A stretch of 64,000 nt of DNA, taken from the NCBI GenBank assembly GCA_027488935.1, contig JAIYAP010000002.1, positions 38,378-102,377 of the forward strand, read 5' to 3'. This DNA is from Saprospiraceae bacterium. Lineage in GTDB: Bacteria; Bacteroidota; Bacteroidia; Chitinophagales; Saprospiraceae. The position numbers were made by a program, and so were the translations under genes. The notes below the pieces were generated by a model. That model made no database searches, was not told the DNA's origin, and saw only the letters and a program-made list of their open reading frames with translations. Below are positions 7,612 through 17,200 of the stretch, piece after piece; within the stretch, counting starts at the first letter, position 1, and each line of letters starts with the position of its first letter.

Positions 7612-8652
7612 CTATTTTTTCATATAGGCCTGTATACGATCTTGTGCATTTTTCTGCACATTCATATAAAATAGATTCAGATCGCCCGGATGGTAATTTT
7701 TGGTGCGCATGAATACACTACCTGGAAATTTAGGTTTTACACTCATCACCACCCCGTTGTACACTTCGGCATCGGTGAGTTCCGGGTAAATGGCACAAAA
7801 AGGCCGCACCACACCGCCCATGTTGGCCGATTTGGGCGCATATACCCTGGGCTCAATACTCCAGTTGATCGGGTTGGTGCATACGATGCCTTTTTGGGGC
7901 AGTTTTTCAGCATTTTTCAGCACATAATTGCGTTCGTAGGTGCGCCAGGTGCAATAACAGTCTGTTTGATCGGGTGTTGCACAAGGTTTGGCCGACTTAA
8001 AAAACGTAGGATCCACCGGCCAGCCAACGATATATGCCACGACTAACTGCTTTTGGAGGGGTGTGCCTTCGATCATATCGCGCAGCAGGTACATGGAGTG
8101 CATGCCGCCTTGGCTATGGCCAGCCAGGATAAAGGGCCTGCCTTTATTCCAGTGTTTTAAATAATAATCGAAGGCGGCTTTTACGTCCTCGTAAGCGATA
8201 TCCAGGGCTTGTTTGGCCGATTTTTTATCCTTGGTATAAAAGGCATTTAGATGTGCCTGGCGATAGCGGGGGGCGAAAATGCGGCCACACCCGTTGAAAA
8301 TGGAAGCTTGAAAAAGAATAGGTGACTCGTCTGTTTTTTTATTCAACAGGGTATCCTCCACGGCCCCGTTCCAGTTTTTTTCATACTTTTTGGAGCCGGT
8401 ATAAGTCGTTGGATAAATATAAAAAACATCCACCGGGGCTTTTTCATCCAGGTTTTGCACCTCCGAACAAGGGGTGCGATCGGCATAATCCACTTTATCG
8501 GGATGGGCAGCCCAGTTGGCTAGCTGGGTATAATCTGGTTGTGCGGGAATTTTATCTGAATTAAAAGCCTCTTTGGGATGTACCCAACCGCAAGCGGTTC
8601 CAAGTAATATGAGTAGCAGATACGTATAAGGAATAAACTTTATCTTAAACAT
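7612..8652 (-). CDS. DUF3089 alpha/beta-hydrolase lipoprotein
   Basis: A 346-residue protein with the DUF3089 pattern: DVFYIYPTTY, FAPRYRQAHL, the nucleophile elbow GHSQGG and VVAYIVGWPV. The substrate is unknown; members are treated as serine esterases or lipases. The ATG at 8652 was chosen over 8682 because it gives a proper lipoprotein signal (basic start, hydrophobic core, LLGTAC with the Cys at residue 21). It is probably anchored in the envelope. It lies upstream of xseA in one transcription unit, although no functional link is known. The fabG terminator lies just before it. Confidence 0.9.
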   Translation of the reverse strand: MFKIKFIPYTYLLLILLGTACGWVHPKEAFNSDKIPAQPDYTQLANWAAHPDKVDYADRTPCSEVQNLDEKAPVDVFYIYPTTYTGSKKYEKNWNGAVEDTLLNKKTDESPILFQASIFNGCGRIFAPRYRQAHLNAFYTKDKKSAKQALDIAYEDVKAAFDYYLKHWNKGRPFILAGHSQGGMHSMYLLRDMIEGTPLQKQLVVAYIVGWPVDPTFFKSAKPCATPDQTDCYCTWRTYERNYVLKNAEKLPQKGIVCTNPINWSIEPRVYAPKSANMGGVVRPFCAIYPELTDAEVYNGVVMSVKPKFPGSVFMRTKNYHPGDLNLFYMNVQKNAQDRIQAYMKK

Positions 8653-8683
8653 AAAATCCGTATTTAGAAGGAAAGAAAACATG

Positions 8684-8736
8684 AAAAAACGATAAATAAC
8701 ACGATTGAACGATAAAGATCGGCCAATCGTGTTATT
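8684..8736 (-). terminator. Terminator after fabG
   Basis: A perfect 13-bp stem (8695-8707 with 8724-8736) lies 28 bases after the fabG stop on the minus strand. It is followed, in the direction of transcription, by a run of six T (8684-8689 on the plus strand as A). Confidence 0.85.
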
Positions 8737-8764
8737 TACAAGGTAGATACACGTTATTTCTTGA

Positions 8765-9505
8765 TTAACAATTCAACGCGCCACAAACGGAGATTACTTG
8801 TCCGGACACGTATCCGCCCATGTCGGAGGCTAAAAACACGCAGGTATTGGCCACTTCTTCGCCTTTGCCGAGGCGTTTCATCGGAATAGCGCTCAAATAG
8901 CCTTCTTTTGTTTTTTCATCCAGCACCGCCGTCATTTCAGTTTCAATAAAACCAGGGGCAACGGCGTTGCAGCGAATGCCGCGCGAGCCGTATTCTTTGG
9001 CAATCGACTTTGAAAAACCGATGATTCCCGCTTTAGAAGCGGCATAATTGGCCTGACCTGCTTGTCCAAACACACCCACCACAGAGCTCATGTTGATGAT
9101 AGAACCTCCAGTGCGGATCATGGGTTTGAGGCAATGTTTGGTGAGGTTGAATACCGATTTCAGGTTGGTATTGATCACATCGTCCCATTGCTGTTCGGTC
9201 ATCCGCAGCATCAAAGTATCGCGGGTGATGCCGGCGTTGTTGACCAATACATCAATTTTACCAAAATCTTTAACAACTTGTGCAACAAGGGCTTCTGCTT
9301 GTGCATAATCGCCTGCGTCACTTTGGTAAGCCTTTACGGAAGGGCCCAGTTCAGCGGCTAAATTTTCAGACCGTTCCGCCGAAGATGCCGATACATACGT
9401 AAACGCTACTTGTGCGCCTTGTGCTGCAAACGTGCGTACGATGGCTTCACCGATTCCGCGCGCGCCACCGGTTACGAGCGCGACTTTTCCATCTAATAAT
9501 CCCAT
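8765..9505 (-). CDS. fabG: 3-oxoacyl-[acyl-carrier-protein] reductase
   Basis: A 246-residue short-chain dehydrogenase of the FabG type, which reduces 3-oxoacyl-ACP with NADPH in fatty acid elongation. It shows TGGARGIG (12-19), NNAG (89-92), the catalytic set Asn114, Ser140, Tyr154 and Lys158 (YAASK), and the PG motif with NAVAPGFIETEM. The C-terminus ends in CGALNC rather than the usual VNGGMYM-like ending, a small departure of unknown effect. The gene stands alone, with a terminator behind it and a heptamer repeat in its leader. Confidence 0.96.
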   Translation of the reverse strand: MGLLDGKVALVTGGARGIGEAIVRTFAAQGAQVAFTYVSASSAERSENLAAELGPSVKAYQSDAGDYAQAEALVAQVVKDFGKIDVLVNNAGITRDTLMLRMTEQQWDDVINTNLKSVFNLTKHCLKPMIRTGGSIINMSSVVGVFGQAGQANYAASKAGIIGFSKSIAKEYGSRGIRCNAVAPGFIETEMTAVLDEKTKEGYLSAIPMKRLGKGEEVANTCVFLASDMGGYVSGQVISVCGALNC

Positions 9506-9507
9506 GA

Positions 9508-9542
9508 TTAGTTGTTAGTTGTTAGTTGATAGTTGATCGTTG
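9508..9542. repeat. Heptanucleotide tandem repeat in the fabG leader
   Basis: Five consecutive 7-base units on the plus strand: TTAGTTG three times, then ATAGTTG and ATCGTTG. They sit directly before the fabG start codon (9503-9505), where a change in copy number would shift leader length. Confidence 0.8.
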
Positions 9543-9646
9543 GAGTGCAAAGGTTAAAAATTATCGTTTTCCAAACATTGAAATCTTGTAGTTAATCGTC
9601 GAAGGCGAATCTTTTCTGCAACTTTGCGGCTTAAAAATACCCTGTT

Positions 9647-10900
9647 TTGGATCAAGCAAACAAACCTGACGCGTACGCTGCGTTGCGCATACCCGATTAC
9701 CGCTGGTTTTTGGCGATGCGCATGATGACGACCTTTACGGTACAGATTATGTCTGTTGCGGTACAATACTACGTTTATGAGCTGACAAACAGTCCCTTGA
9801 TGCTGGGCTTAATTGGCCTGGCGGAGGCAGTTCCGGCTATTGGCATCAGCTTGTGGGCGGGTCATTTGGCCGATAAATACAACCGCCGGAATATCCTGAT
9901 TGGTTGTTTATCGTTGCTGTTGTTGTGTTCTGTGGCGCTGTGTGGATTGGTACTTTACAAGGACACCTTACCTGTTTCAACCCTTTTAATTGCGGTATAC
10001 GGGATTATTTTTGCCAACGGGATATCGCGTGGCTTTTTCAGTCCGGCGAACTTTGCCTTTTTGCCACAATTGGTCGATCGCAAATTGCTGCCCAATGCGA
10101 TTGCGTGGAACAGCAGTACCTGGGAAGTAGCGAGTATTGGGGGCTTGGGCATTGGTGGGTTGTTGTATGGTTTTTGGCATGGCCCGGAGTTGGCTTTTGG
10201 GGTAATGTCGGTGTTGTGCGCATTGGCTTTGGTGTGTACGCTGCAAATCACCTCGAAGCCGGTACCGCCGACGCATTTGATGGAGCCCGCGCTGGTGCGC
10301 ATACGCGAGGGCTTGCGGTTTGTTTTTAGCAATCAATTGATTATCACCACCATTGTATTGGATTTATTGGCGGTGTTGTTTGGGGGCGCGGTGGCTTTGT
10401 TGCCGGTTTTTGCCAAAGATATTTTGAAAGTTGGTCCGGAAGGATTGGGTATTTTACGCGCGGCCATGTCGATTGGGGCGATTTCCATGGCCTTTTTTAT
10501 AGCGCACCGTCCGTTGGGTAAAGGGGCGGGCAAACTATTGCTGGCCAGTGTGGCAGGTTTTGGGGCTTGTATGATTGGCTTTGGCTTGTCGACCAATTTT
10601 TGGCTCTCGTTTGCATTTTTGGTTACGGCGGGCATGTTGGACGAGGTGAGTGTGTTTATTCGTTCTTCGCTGGTGCAGCACCTCACGCCGGAGCACATGA
10701 AAGGACGGGTATCGTCGGTGAGTACGATCTTTATCACCTCTTCGAATGAAATTGGGGCTTTTGAAAGTGGCTTGGCGGCCAGTATGATGGGCACCGTGCC
10801 TTCGGTGGTCTTTGGCGGGGCGGTTACGTTGGTGGTGGTATATGCCACCTGGTTGCGGTCGCCAAAGTTGCGGATGTTGGATTTTTCGCGGTTTCGGTGA
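9647..10900 (+). CDS. MFS transporter (EntS/DHA3-like)
   Basis: A 417-residue inner-membrane carrier with about 12 hydrophobic helices. The N-terminal AALRIPDYRWFLAMRM and the loop motif GHLADKYNRRNIL (between helices 2 and 3) are typical of MFS exporters related to EntS and macrolide efflux proteins; the substrate is not known. The start is a TTG at 9647: an in-frame stop at 9632-9634 closes the frame just upstream, and the conserved N-terminal block begins about 12 codons later, so no later ATG fits. It is divergent from fabG, sharing a 140-base intergenic region. Confidence 0.93.
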   Translation: MDQANKPDAYAALRIPDYRWFLAMRMMTTFTVQIMSVAVQYYVYELTNSPLMLGLIGLAEAVPAIGISLWAGHLADKYNRRNILIGCLSLLLLCSVALCGLVLYKDTLPVSTLLIAVYGIIFANGISRGFFSPANFAFLPQLVDRKLLPNAIAWNSSTWEVASIGGLGIGGLLYGFWHGPELAFGVMSVLCALALVCTLQITSKPVPPTHLMEPALVRIREGLRFVFSNQLIITTIVLDLLAVLFGGAVALLPVFAKDILKVGPEGLGILRAAMSIGAISMAFFIAHRPLGKGAGKLLLASVAGFGACMIGFGLSTNFWLSFAFLVTAGMLDEVSVFIRSSLVQHLTPEHMKGRVSSVSTIFITSSNEIGAFESGLAASMMGTVPSVVFGGAVTLVVVYATWLRSPKLRMLDFSRFR

Positions 10901-10929
10901 GGAAGGAGTTAGTGGTTGCAGGAAGTTGA

Positions 10930-10961
10930 TTTGGAAATTTGCTTAAAAACTGTTTTCTTTG
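10930..10961 (+). promoter_or_regulatory. Possible promoter of the small membrane protein gene
   Basis: TTTG at 10930-10933, a 20-base gap and TTTCTTTG at 10954-10961 (one mismatch to TAnnTTTG), 26 bases before the ATG at 10988. Confidence 0.5.
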
Positions 10962-10987
10962 TAATTCACCTTAAAAACTATTAAAAT

Positions 10988-11185
10988 ATGCAATTTACGA
11001 AACAGGATGCCCGCAAGATGTTGTATCGTTTTGCTGGCATATATACATTGGTCAGTATTTTTTATGACGTTTTAAATGCATGCGGCGTAGCAGGTTTTGA
11101 TCAGCATCCCACCTATTTTACAGCCATTGCCTATACCCTTATTTTGTATTTTGCTGATCTTTTTAAGTTGGACACTGCGCAGTAA
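10988..11185 (+). CDS. Small membrane protein, unknown function
   Basis: A 65-residue protein with two hydrophobic segments (about 13-33 and 42-60) joined by a short polar loop. No family was recognised. The call rests on a plausible promoter, a clean ATG and membrane-like composition that does not look like a shadow of a gene on the other strand. It ends 11 bases before the convergent anti-sigma-like gene. Confidence 0.55.
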   Translation: MQFTKQDARKMLYRFAGIYTLVSIFYDVLNACGVAGFDQHPTYFTAIAYTLILYFADLFKLDTAQ

Positions 11186-11196
11186 AACCAACTTAC

Positions 11197-11784
11197 CTAT
11201 TTTGTAAAAAAGCCCATTAAAGCCGGATCATCGGCCAGCGAGGAGCCTTTTGAAACTGAATTCAATTCGGTTGTATCAATGGGCAATACTGCAATTGGGA
11301 CCGGGAAAAGATCGCTTGCAGCCATTTCCGGATGATTTGGTTTTTCTCGAAACACAATGCGGGTGCGTATCTTAATACGATCTCGCCAAATGATTTTTTC
11401 TTGAAATACCGTATCTGTTTTGGTTTGAACCAAGGTTATTGGCTGCACTTCTCCTTGATTTTTAGCCCCTTGGGCAATGTATATCAAAGGAATTACCGCA
11501 GCGGCAGCAAGCAGCATTTGCCAAACGGGGACAGCGCGGTGCAACAAACCCCGTTTTGAAACGGCCAGTGCTGGCTTTTGGGCTAGCATTTGTGCCATCA
11601 AGCGCCCCTTCAATGCGGGAGGCGGTACAATTTCGGCATCTAATTGTGGCGCACAAAGGAGCAATGCCCGTAAATGCGCATATTCGGTTTGGGACATGTT
11701 TGCCAACACCTGCGCGCGCTCTTGTGGCAGCAGGGCATCGAAATCCTTTTGCAAGGCCAATTCTTCAATGTTTAAAAATTGCAT
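11197..11784 (-). CDS. Probable anti-sigma factor, single-pass membrane protein
   Basis: A 195-residue protein. The N-terminal half (1-85) is soluble and helical, with ALLPQERAQVLANM resembling the cytoplasmic part of anti-sigma factors. One hydrophobic helix (about 87-105, VWQMLLAAAAVIPLIYIA) is followed by a 90-residue periplasmic tail rich in charged repeats (KIIWRDRIKIRTRIVFREKP). There is no zinc-binding HxxxCxxC motif. The call is mostly from position: it lies 67 bases downstream of an ECF sigma factor on the same strand, the usual layout for a sigma/anti-sigma pair. Confidence 0.7.
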   Translation of the reverse strand: MQFLNIEELALQKDFDALLPQERAQVLANMSQTEYAHLRALLLCAPQLDAEIVPPPALKGRLMAQMLAQKPALAVSKRGLLHRAVPVWQMLLAAAAVIPLIYIAQGAKNQGEVQPITLVQTKTDTVFQEKIIWRDRIKIRTRIVFREKPNHPEMAASDLFPVPIAVLPIDTTELNSVSKGSSLADDPALMGFFTK

Positions 11785-11851
11785 TTTCCATTTATTTTAT
11801 CAACAACAATAATTCTTTGATTTTAAGAGGATTATAATCAACGCAAAGTGG

Positions 11852-12430
11852 TTACGCTTTATAAAAAGCGCCTACTTTTTCGGTAATTTGTTTCAGCGCA
11901 TAGTGTAACCGCGATTTTATGGTGCCTTCCGGGCAATCCATAATTTCGGCGATTTGGGCTACGGAGCAGTCTTCCTGATAGCGCAATACAAAGCATTGGC
12001 GGTGTGGTTCATTTAATTGTCCGATGGCTTCCCGGAGTTCTGCATCGAGGCGTTGCTGGTCTAATTTTTCGGGTAAAAAAGTGTGGTAAATCTGCTCCTG
12101 AACCTCGGTTTCTTGCAGGCTAAGGGTTAGTTTTCGGCGATATTCATTTTTGCACATATTGGTTGCCAGGGTGTATAACCAGGTGCAAAAATTGCGGGAA
12201 GGGTCGTACAAATGCGGCTTTTCTATGATTTTCAGGAACAAATCTTGGGTAAAATCCTCCGACTTCGCAGCATTTTGCCATAATAAACGGTAAAAATAAC
12301 GGTACATTCGGGCACTGTACCGGTCGTACAGCACCTCGAATGCCCGTTCGTTGTTGTGCAGGGCTATTTCTTGCATCAGCCTTGCATCGGGGTACGTTCT
12401 TATGTCTGGATGCCGATCAGAATTGGGCAT
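11852..12430 (-). CDS. ECF-type RNA polymerase sigma factor
   Basis: A 192-residue sigma-70 family factor of the extracytoplasmic type. Region 2 spans about 28-95 (FEVLYDRYSARMYRYFYRLL, SEDFTQDLFLKI, FCTWLYTLATNMCKNEYRRK), and region 4 about 130-185 with the HTH CSVAQIAEIMDCPEGTIKSRL. No extra domain is present. The gene lies between a sulfatase-modifying-factor-like gene upstream and the probable anti-sigma factor downstream, all minus strand with short gaps (39 and 67 bases). Confidence 0.96.
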   Translation of the reverse strand: MPNSDRHPDIRTYPDARLMQEIALHNNERAFEVLYDRYSARMYRYFYRLLWQNAAKSEDFTQDLFLKIIEKPHLYDPSRNFCTWLYTLATNMCKNEYRRKLTLSLQETEVQEQIYHTFLPEKLDQQRLDAELREAIGQLNEPHRQCFVLRYQEDCSVAQIAEIMDCPEGTIKSRLHYALKQITEKVGAFYKA

Positions 12431-12469
12431 GTTTAATTTGTAAAGCGTTTAAAATAACCATGGTCAAGT

Positions 12470-14092
12470 TTATTCCTCTATAACTTCCATGAATACCCGC
12501 AAGCCGACCGCTGGGTCTGGGCCAGCATATTTAGTGTTATAGGTCAGGCTTCCTTTATAAGGCAAATGATTCCAGCTGCCTCCTTTTACGATACCGGGCT
12601 CTTGCACCATTTCGGCCACATTGCCACTTACATTGTACAGTCCAAAATTATTCGGATAATACGTTGAAACAGGTACCGGGAAAAATCCGCCGTCATTGCA
12701 GTTGTTGGTATGTACGGCACACGTATCACACGTTTCATTGACCAAATAATTGCCAAGATAGCATCCCTTGCTGTTGCGCACATAATATCCGCCCCAGGGA
12801 AACCCCGCTTCTTTGATCCCGCCAGCGCCCGCAATTTTCCATTCATTTTCGGTAGGAAGGCGAAAAACGACCTTTTTAAACTTCTTTTTAGCGGTAGACT
12901 GGTTGTAAACGTCCGTAATCCAGGCACAATATCGCTCAGCAGATGCCCTGCTGATGTTCACGACGGGGGCTTCCGGGTCGTCGGGATGGCCATGTTTGAA
13001 GAGTACCTCGTCGGGCAAATTGCGCAGGTTTTCGGGTAACAAGGCCCGCCAATCTATTTTGGCCGTTTTACATTCCATGAGCTGGTCAAAATCCTTATTG
13101 CTGACTAAATCGCGCAAAAAGGCGGCATATTGAGCATTGGTCAGTTCGGTTTCGGAGGCATACAATTGTGTTCCTACCTTTTTCATGGGTTTTTCGAGCG
13201 TCTTCACGGTTATTTCAGAAACCAAGGCACCTGCTGGAATTTGGTTGAACAGAGCCTGGGTGGCCGCGAGTCGATCACCGGCGCGCGCAAGATCAAAGGC
13301 CATCTTTTGGATGTTTTCGGCGGCATTGGTATTGTTTACGCTGGCATAATAACGATACAGGAGCAAAAAAGCAGGAATATAATTGAGGTTTAAGCGGGCC
13401 ATAACCGCCTGATTTTGAGTGGATTCGAGGTTTAATTTTAAATAATCGACCCGAAAGTTGTTTTCATAGTTATCGCGTAATACGGCTACATTATCAAAAG
13501 GCTTTGGGCTGTATTTAATGGCCAATCCGGTGATGTATAAATTGTGTTGCGCAGGCGCCAGGTTTTTTTGATCGACCAGTACGCTAAAATAAAGTGGCGC
13601 TGCTACCGGTTCATTTTGTGCGAATTTTAACAACTGGGGTACATCCGTTTTATCCAAAACAGCCACTTCAGGTTTTAAGTGGAGCCGATCGTTGAGCAGT
13701 TGTTGTACTTGCGGATCTTTTAGCCATGTATGGTGTAAAATGAGCACATCTTTGCGCACATGCAGGGCATTTTGAAGTAAAAGTGTCGGGTAAGTATCGT
13801 TTTCATTTTGGGTAATGATGATCGCACCTTGCTCGACCGACATCAGGGCGTTGTAGTTCCAGTTGAGCATGCCGGGTATAAATTGGCCACTTGCATACCA
13901 GGCTTCACAAATGGAAGCACAAAGGGCGGCATCTCCGGCGCGGGCTGCTGCATCGAGGCGGGTTTCAAAATCGGCCGTGCTGCTGTTGGTGTTAGTTTGG
14001 GCATGCAGCACAGGTAAAGGAAAGCCCGGAAGGAGGCTGGGCAAACATATCGCCACAATACAGAGGAGGCGATGGCAGGTGTTGTTTTTCAT
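12470..14092 (-). CDS. Secreted SUMF1/FGE-like (GldK-type) protein with N-terminal NDTYP region
   Basis: A 540-residue exported protein (signal peptide 1-31). The C-terminal half (about 310-540) is an FGE-sulfatase fold: ELTNAQYAAFL, VVNISRASAERYCAWI, FRLPTENEWKIAGAGG, NNFGLYNVSGNVAEMV and VKGGSWNHL. The cysteines of true formylglycine-generating enzymes are not seen at the expected place after GGSW, so it is more like GldK and related non-catalytic proteins. The N-terminal half (about 75-170) has IIITQNENDTYPTLLLQ and VRKDVLILH, which recall the soluble end of DUF2723 membrane proteins. It is the first gene of a probable operon with the sigma factor and anti-sigma factor. Confidence 0.85.
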   Translation of the reverse strand: MKNNTCHRLLCIVAICLPSLLPGFPLPVLHAQTNTNSSTADFETRLDAAARAGDAALCASICEAWYASGQFIPGMLNWNYNALMSVEQGAIIITQNENDTYPTLLLQNALHVRKDVLILHHTWLKDPQVQQLLNDRLHLKPEVAVLDKTDVPQLLKFAQNEPVAAPLYFSVLVDQKNLAPAQHNLYITGLAIKYSPKPFDNVAVLRDNYENNFRVDYLKLNLESTQNQAVMARLNLNYIPAFLLLYRYYASVNNTNAAENIQKMAFDLARAGDRLAATQALFNQIPAGALVSEITVKTLEKPMKKVGTQLYASETELTNAQYAAFLRDLVSNKDFDQLMECKTAKIDWRALLPENLRNLPDEVLFKHGHPDDPEAPVVNISRASAERYCAWITDVYNQSTAKKKFKKVVFRLPTENEWKIAGAGGIKEAGFPWGGYYVRNSKGCYLGNYLVNETCDTCAVHTNNCNDGGFFPVPVSTYYPNNFGLYNVSGNVAEMVQEPGIVKGGSWNHLPYKGSLTYNTKYAGPDPAVGLRVFMEVIEE

Positions 14093-14160
14093 GTGCAGTT
14101 TATTTAAAGATGGAAGATAAACTGCTTACACGGGTGTGGGGAAAACGTTCAATGGTTTAT

Positions 14161-14204
14161 AAAAAAAACTGTTCCGCAAGAACGCTTTGGTTCTTACGGA
14201 ACAG
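14161..14204 (-). terminator. Rho-independent terminator of the PKD/HYR adhesin gene
   Basis: A 15-bp stem (14169-14183 with 14190-14204, arm ctgttccgcaagaac) lies 41 bases after the stop of the giant gene. The single imperfect pair becomes a G-U wobble in the minus-strand RNA. A run of eight T follows on that strand (14161-14168 as A). Confidence 0.92.
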
Positions 14205-14245
14205 AAAATTTAAACAATCAAATCAACATTGATAGACAAGCAATT

Positions 14246-17200
14246 TTAGTGTTGCACCACCATTTGGACCTGGTTTTTGATTTTTCCCGAAATAAATTGG
14301 ACAAAATACAGTCCATCAGAAAATGCATGCGTGTCTAAGAGCTGTATGTTTTCGCCCTCCATGCCTAAGGCCGCTTCCTCTAACATCAACCGTCCGTTCA
14401 AATCAAATATGCGCAAAACATATTGCTGTTCAGCGGGTAATTTGAATACGATATTGGCTTGACCAGCATTTGGATTTGGAAAAATGTTCAAGAATGCATC
14501 CAGACTTTGGTCTTCCGTATCATCTCGTTGTGTGGCAGATTGAGCGATGCTATAAGGCTCAACCGTCACTACGGCCGTACAGGTAGCGCTGTTTCCGGTG
14601 AAATCCTTTACCGTAATGGGCAGGTTATTCACGCCGATATTGGCAGTGGTGTACACTTTGGCTACCGGCGTAAAGGACCACACCGCACAGTTATCGTAAC
14701 TATTTGAGGCCAGGCTGGCTCCGGTAACAGACACGGTGCCATTCGCACTCAGTTTTACCGTGACTTGTTTGCATTTTGCAACAGGGGCCATGGCGTCTTT
14801 CACCAACACCAGTGCCAGACAAGAACTGGTGTTGTTACTAGCATCTTTTAGGGTCATGACCACGGCTTGGCCTGAATTTGAAATGTTCGAACAATCAAAA
14901 AGCGTTTGGCTCAGCGTAGTAGAAACAATGCCACAGTTGTCGAAACTTCCGTTGTTTACCTGTGCCACGGTAAGGGTACCCTGGCCATTTGCGCTCAGGA
15001 ACACGGTAGCACTTTTGCATAAGGCCGTTGGTGCGGTAGCGTCTTTAATAGAAACACGTGCGGTACAGGTGGCCGTATTCCCAGCGGCATCTGTGGCGCG
15101 GAAAGTCACGACATTCACACCAATATTGGCACAAGTAAACGTGCCCGGTGTAAGGGTAAATACCATCGAACAATTATCCGTGCTACCATCGTCTACCAAG
15201 GCAGGATTGACGGTGATCGTTCCGTTTGGTCCCAGACTGGCGGTGATATTTTTGCATTTTGCAACGGGCAGGATAAAATCGAATACCGTTACAACGGACG
15301 AGCAAACGCTTTGATTACCAGAAGGATCTTTGCCGGTTAAGGTAATCAGGTTGGCGCCTAAGTTTGCACAGGTAAATAGCGTTTGACTCAGGGTAAGTTC
15401 GGCAATACTACAATTGTCGAAAGAGCCATTGTTGACTTGCGCGACCGTTAGGGTTGCCTGACCATTTGCATTGAGGTTCAGGGTGGCATTTTGGCAAATC
15501 ATGGTCGGTTTAATGGTATCCAAAACCGTCACGATTGCAGTACAGGTGCTGTTGTTGCCATTGCCGTCATTTACAGTAAGGGTAACCGTATTGGGACCTA
15601 CTTGGCCACAGGTGAAAATATTGGGTATGACGGAAACTTGGTTGACCGTGCCACAATTGTCGGAACCACTTTGAAATACATTGGCCGTTACAATATTGGT
15701 CAATCCGGTGGTATTCAAATACGTGGTAAAAGGTTTACACACCACAATAGGCGGCGTAATATCTTTTAAGGTTACCGTAAACGTACAAAATTGGGTATTG
15801 CCATTGCCATCATTGGCCGTGAGCGTTACCGTTTCCACATCATTATGCCCACTGAGCACCGTGCTGGCGGCTGGACTTTGGGTAACCACGGGATTTGCCG
15901 TACAATTATCGCTCAGGGTAACGGGTTGGTAAGCACCCACGATATTACTACACGTTGCATTGGCTGCGATGGTCGTATTCGCAGGACAAGTAATAACAGG
16001 TTTGGTAACATCCTTCAGGGTAACGGTCAGACTGCAACTTTGGGTATTGCCATTTCCGTCATTGGCGGTCAGGGTGACTATTTCAACATCGTCGTGACCG
16101 TTGAGCAGCGTACTGGCAACCGGGCTTTGCGTTACCGTCGGATTGGCGGAGCAATTATCACTGACCGAAACGGCCTGGTAAGCACCCACGGGCGCACTGC
16201 AATTCGCATCTGCATTGAGGGTCACATTGGCCGGACAGGTAATTACGGGCTTGGTAATGTCCTTTAAGGTTACGGTAAACGTGCAAAACTGTGTGTTGCC
16301 ATTGCCATCGTCGGCAGTTAGGGTCACGGTTTCCACATCATTGTGGCCACTTAACACGGTACTTGCCACGGGGCTTTGCGTCACCGCAGGATTGGCACTA
16401 CAATTGTCACTGACCGCAACGGGGGCATAGGCTCCTACCACACCGCTGCAATTCGCATCGGCAGCGATGGTAGTATTCGCAGAACAAGTAATGCTTGGTT
16501 TCGTGACATCCTTCAGGGTAACGGTCAGGCTGCAACTTTGGGTATTGCCGTTGCCATCGTTGGCCGTGAGGGTAACCACTTCCACATCATTGTGGCCATT
16601 TAGGACGGTACTTGCGGCTGGGCTTTGGGTTACACTTGGGTTGGCTGCACAATTGTCATTTAAGGTGATCGGCGCATAAGCACCTACCACACCGCTGCAA
16701 TTCGCATTGGCCGCTATGGTCGTATTGGCAGGACAGGTAATGACCGGTTTTGTAACATCTTTAAGGGTAACCGTCAGGCTGCAACTTTGGGTATTGCCGT
16801 TGCCGTCATCGGCGGTCAGGGTCACCGTTTCCACATCATTATGACCGTTTAATGCGGTATTTGCCGCAGGGCTTTGGGCTACGACCGGGTTGGCAGCGCA
16901 GTTATCGCTCAAGGTCAGGGGCGCGTAAACTCCCACCACGCCACTACAGTTTCCATCCGCTGCGATGGTTGTATTAGCAGGACAAGTGATTACGGGTTTC
17001 GTGATATCTATCAACGTAACCGTCAGACTGCAACTGGTTGTATTGCCGTTGACATCATCGGCAGTGAGTACCACGGTTTCAACATCGTTGTGTCCACTCA
17101 AAACCGTATTTGATACAGGGCTTTGTGTTACCGTTGGGTTGGCATTGCAATTATCACTTACAATAACCGCCGAATAAGCACCTACGATCCCGCTACAGTT

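Noticed and set aside
9548..9574. fabG promoter made of AACCTTTG and an upstream TTTG
   Set aside because: The spacing is only 16 bases, too short for the consensus.
12470..14092. Active formylglycine-generating enzyme
   Set aside because: The catalytic cysteines expected after the GGSW block are not present.
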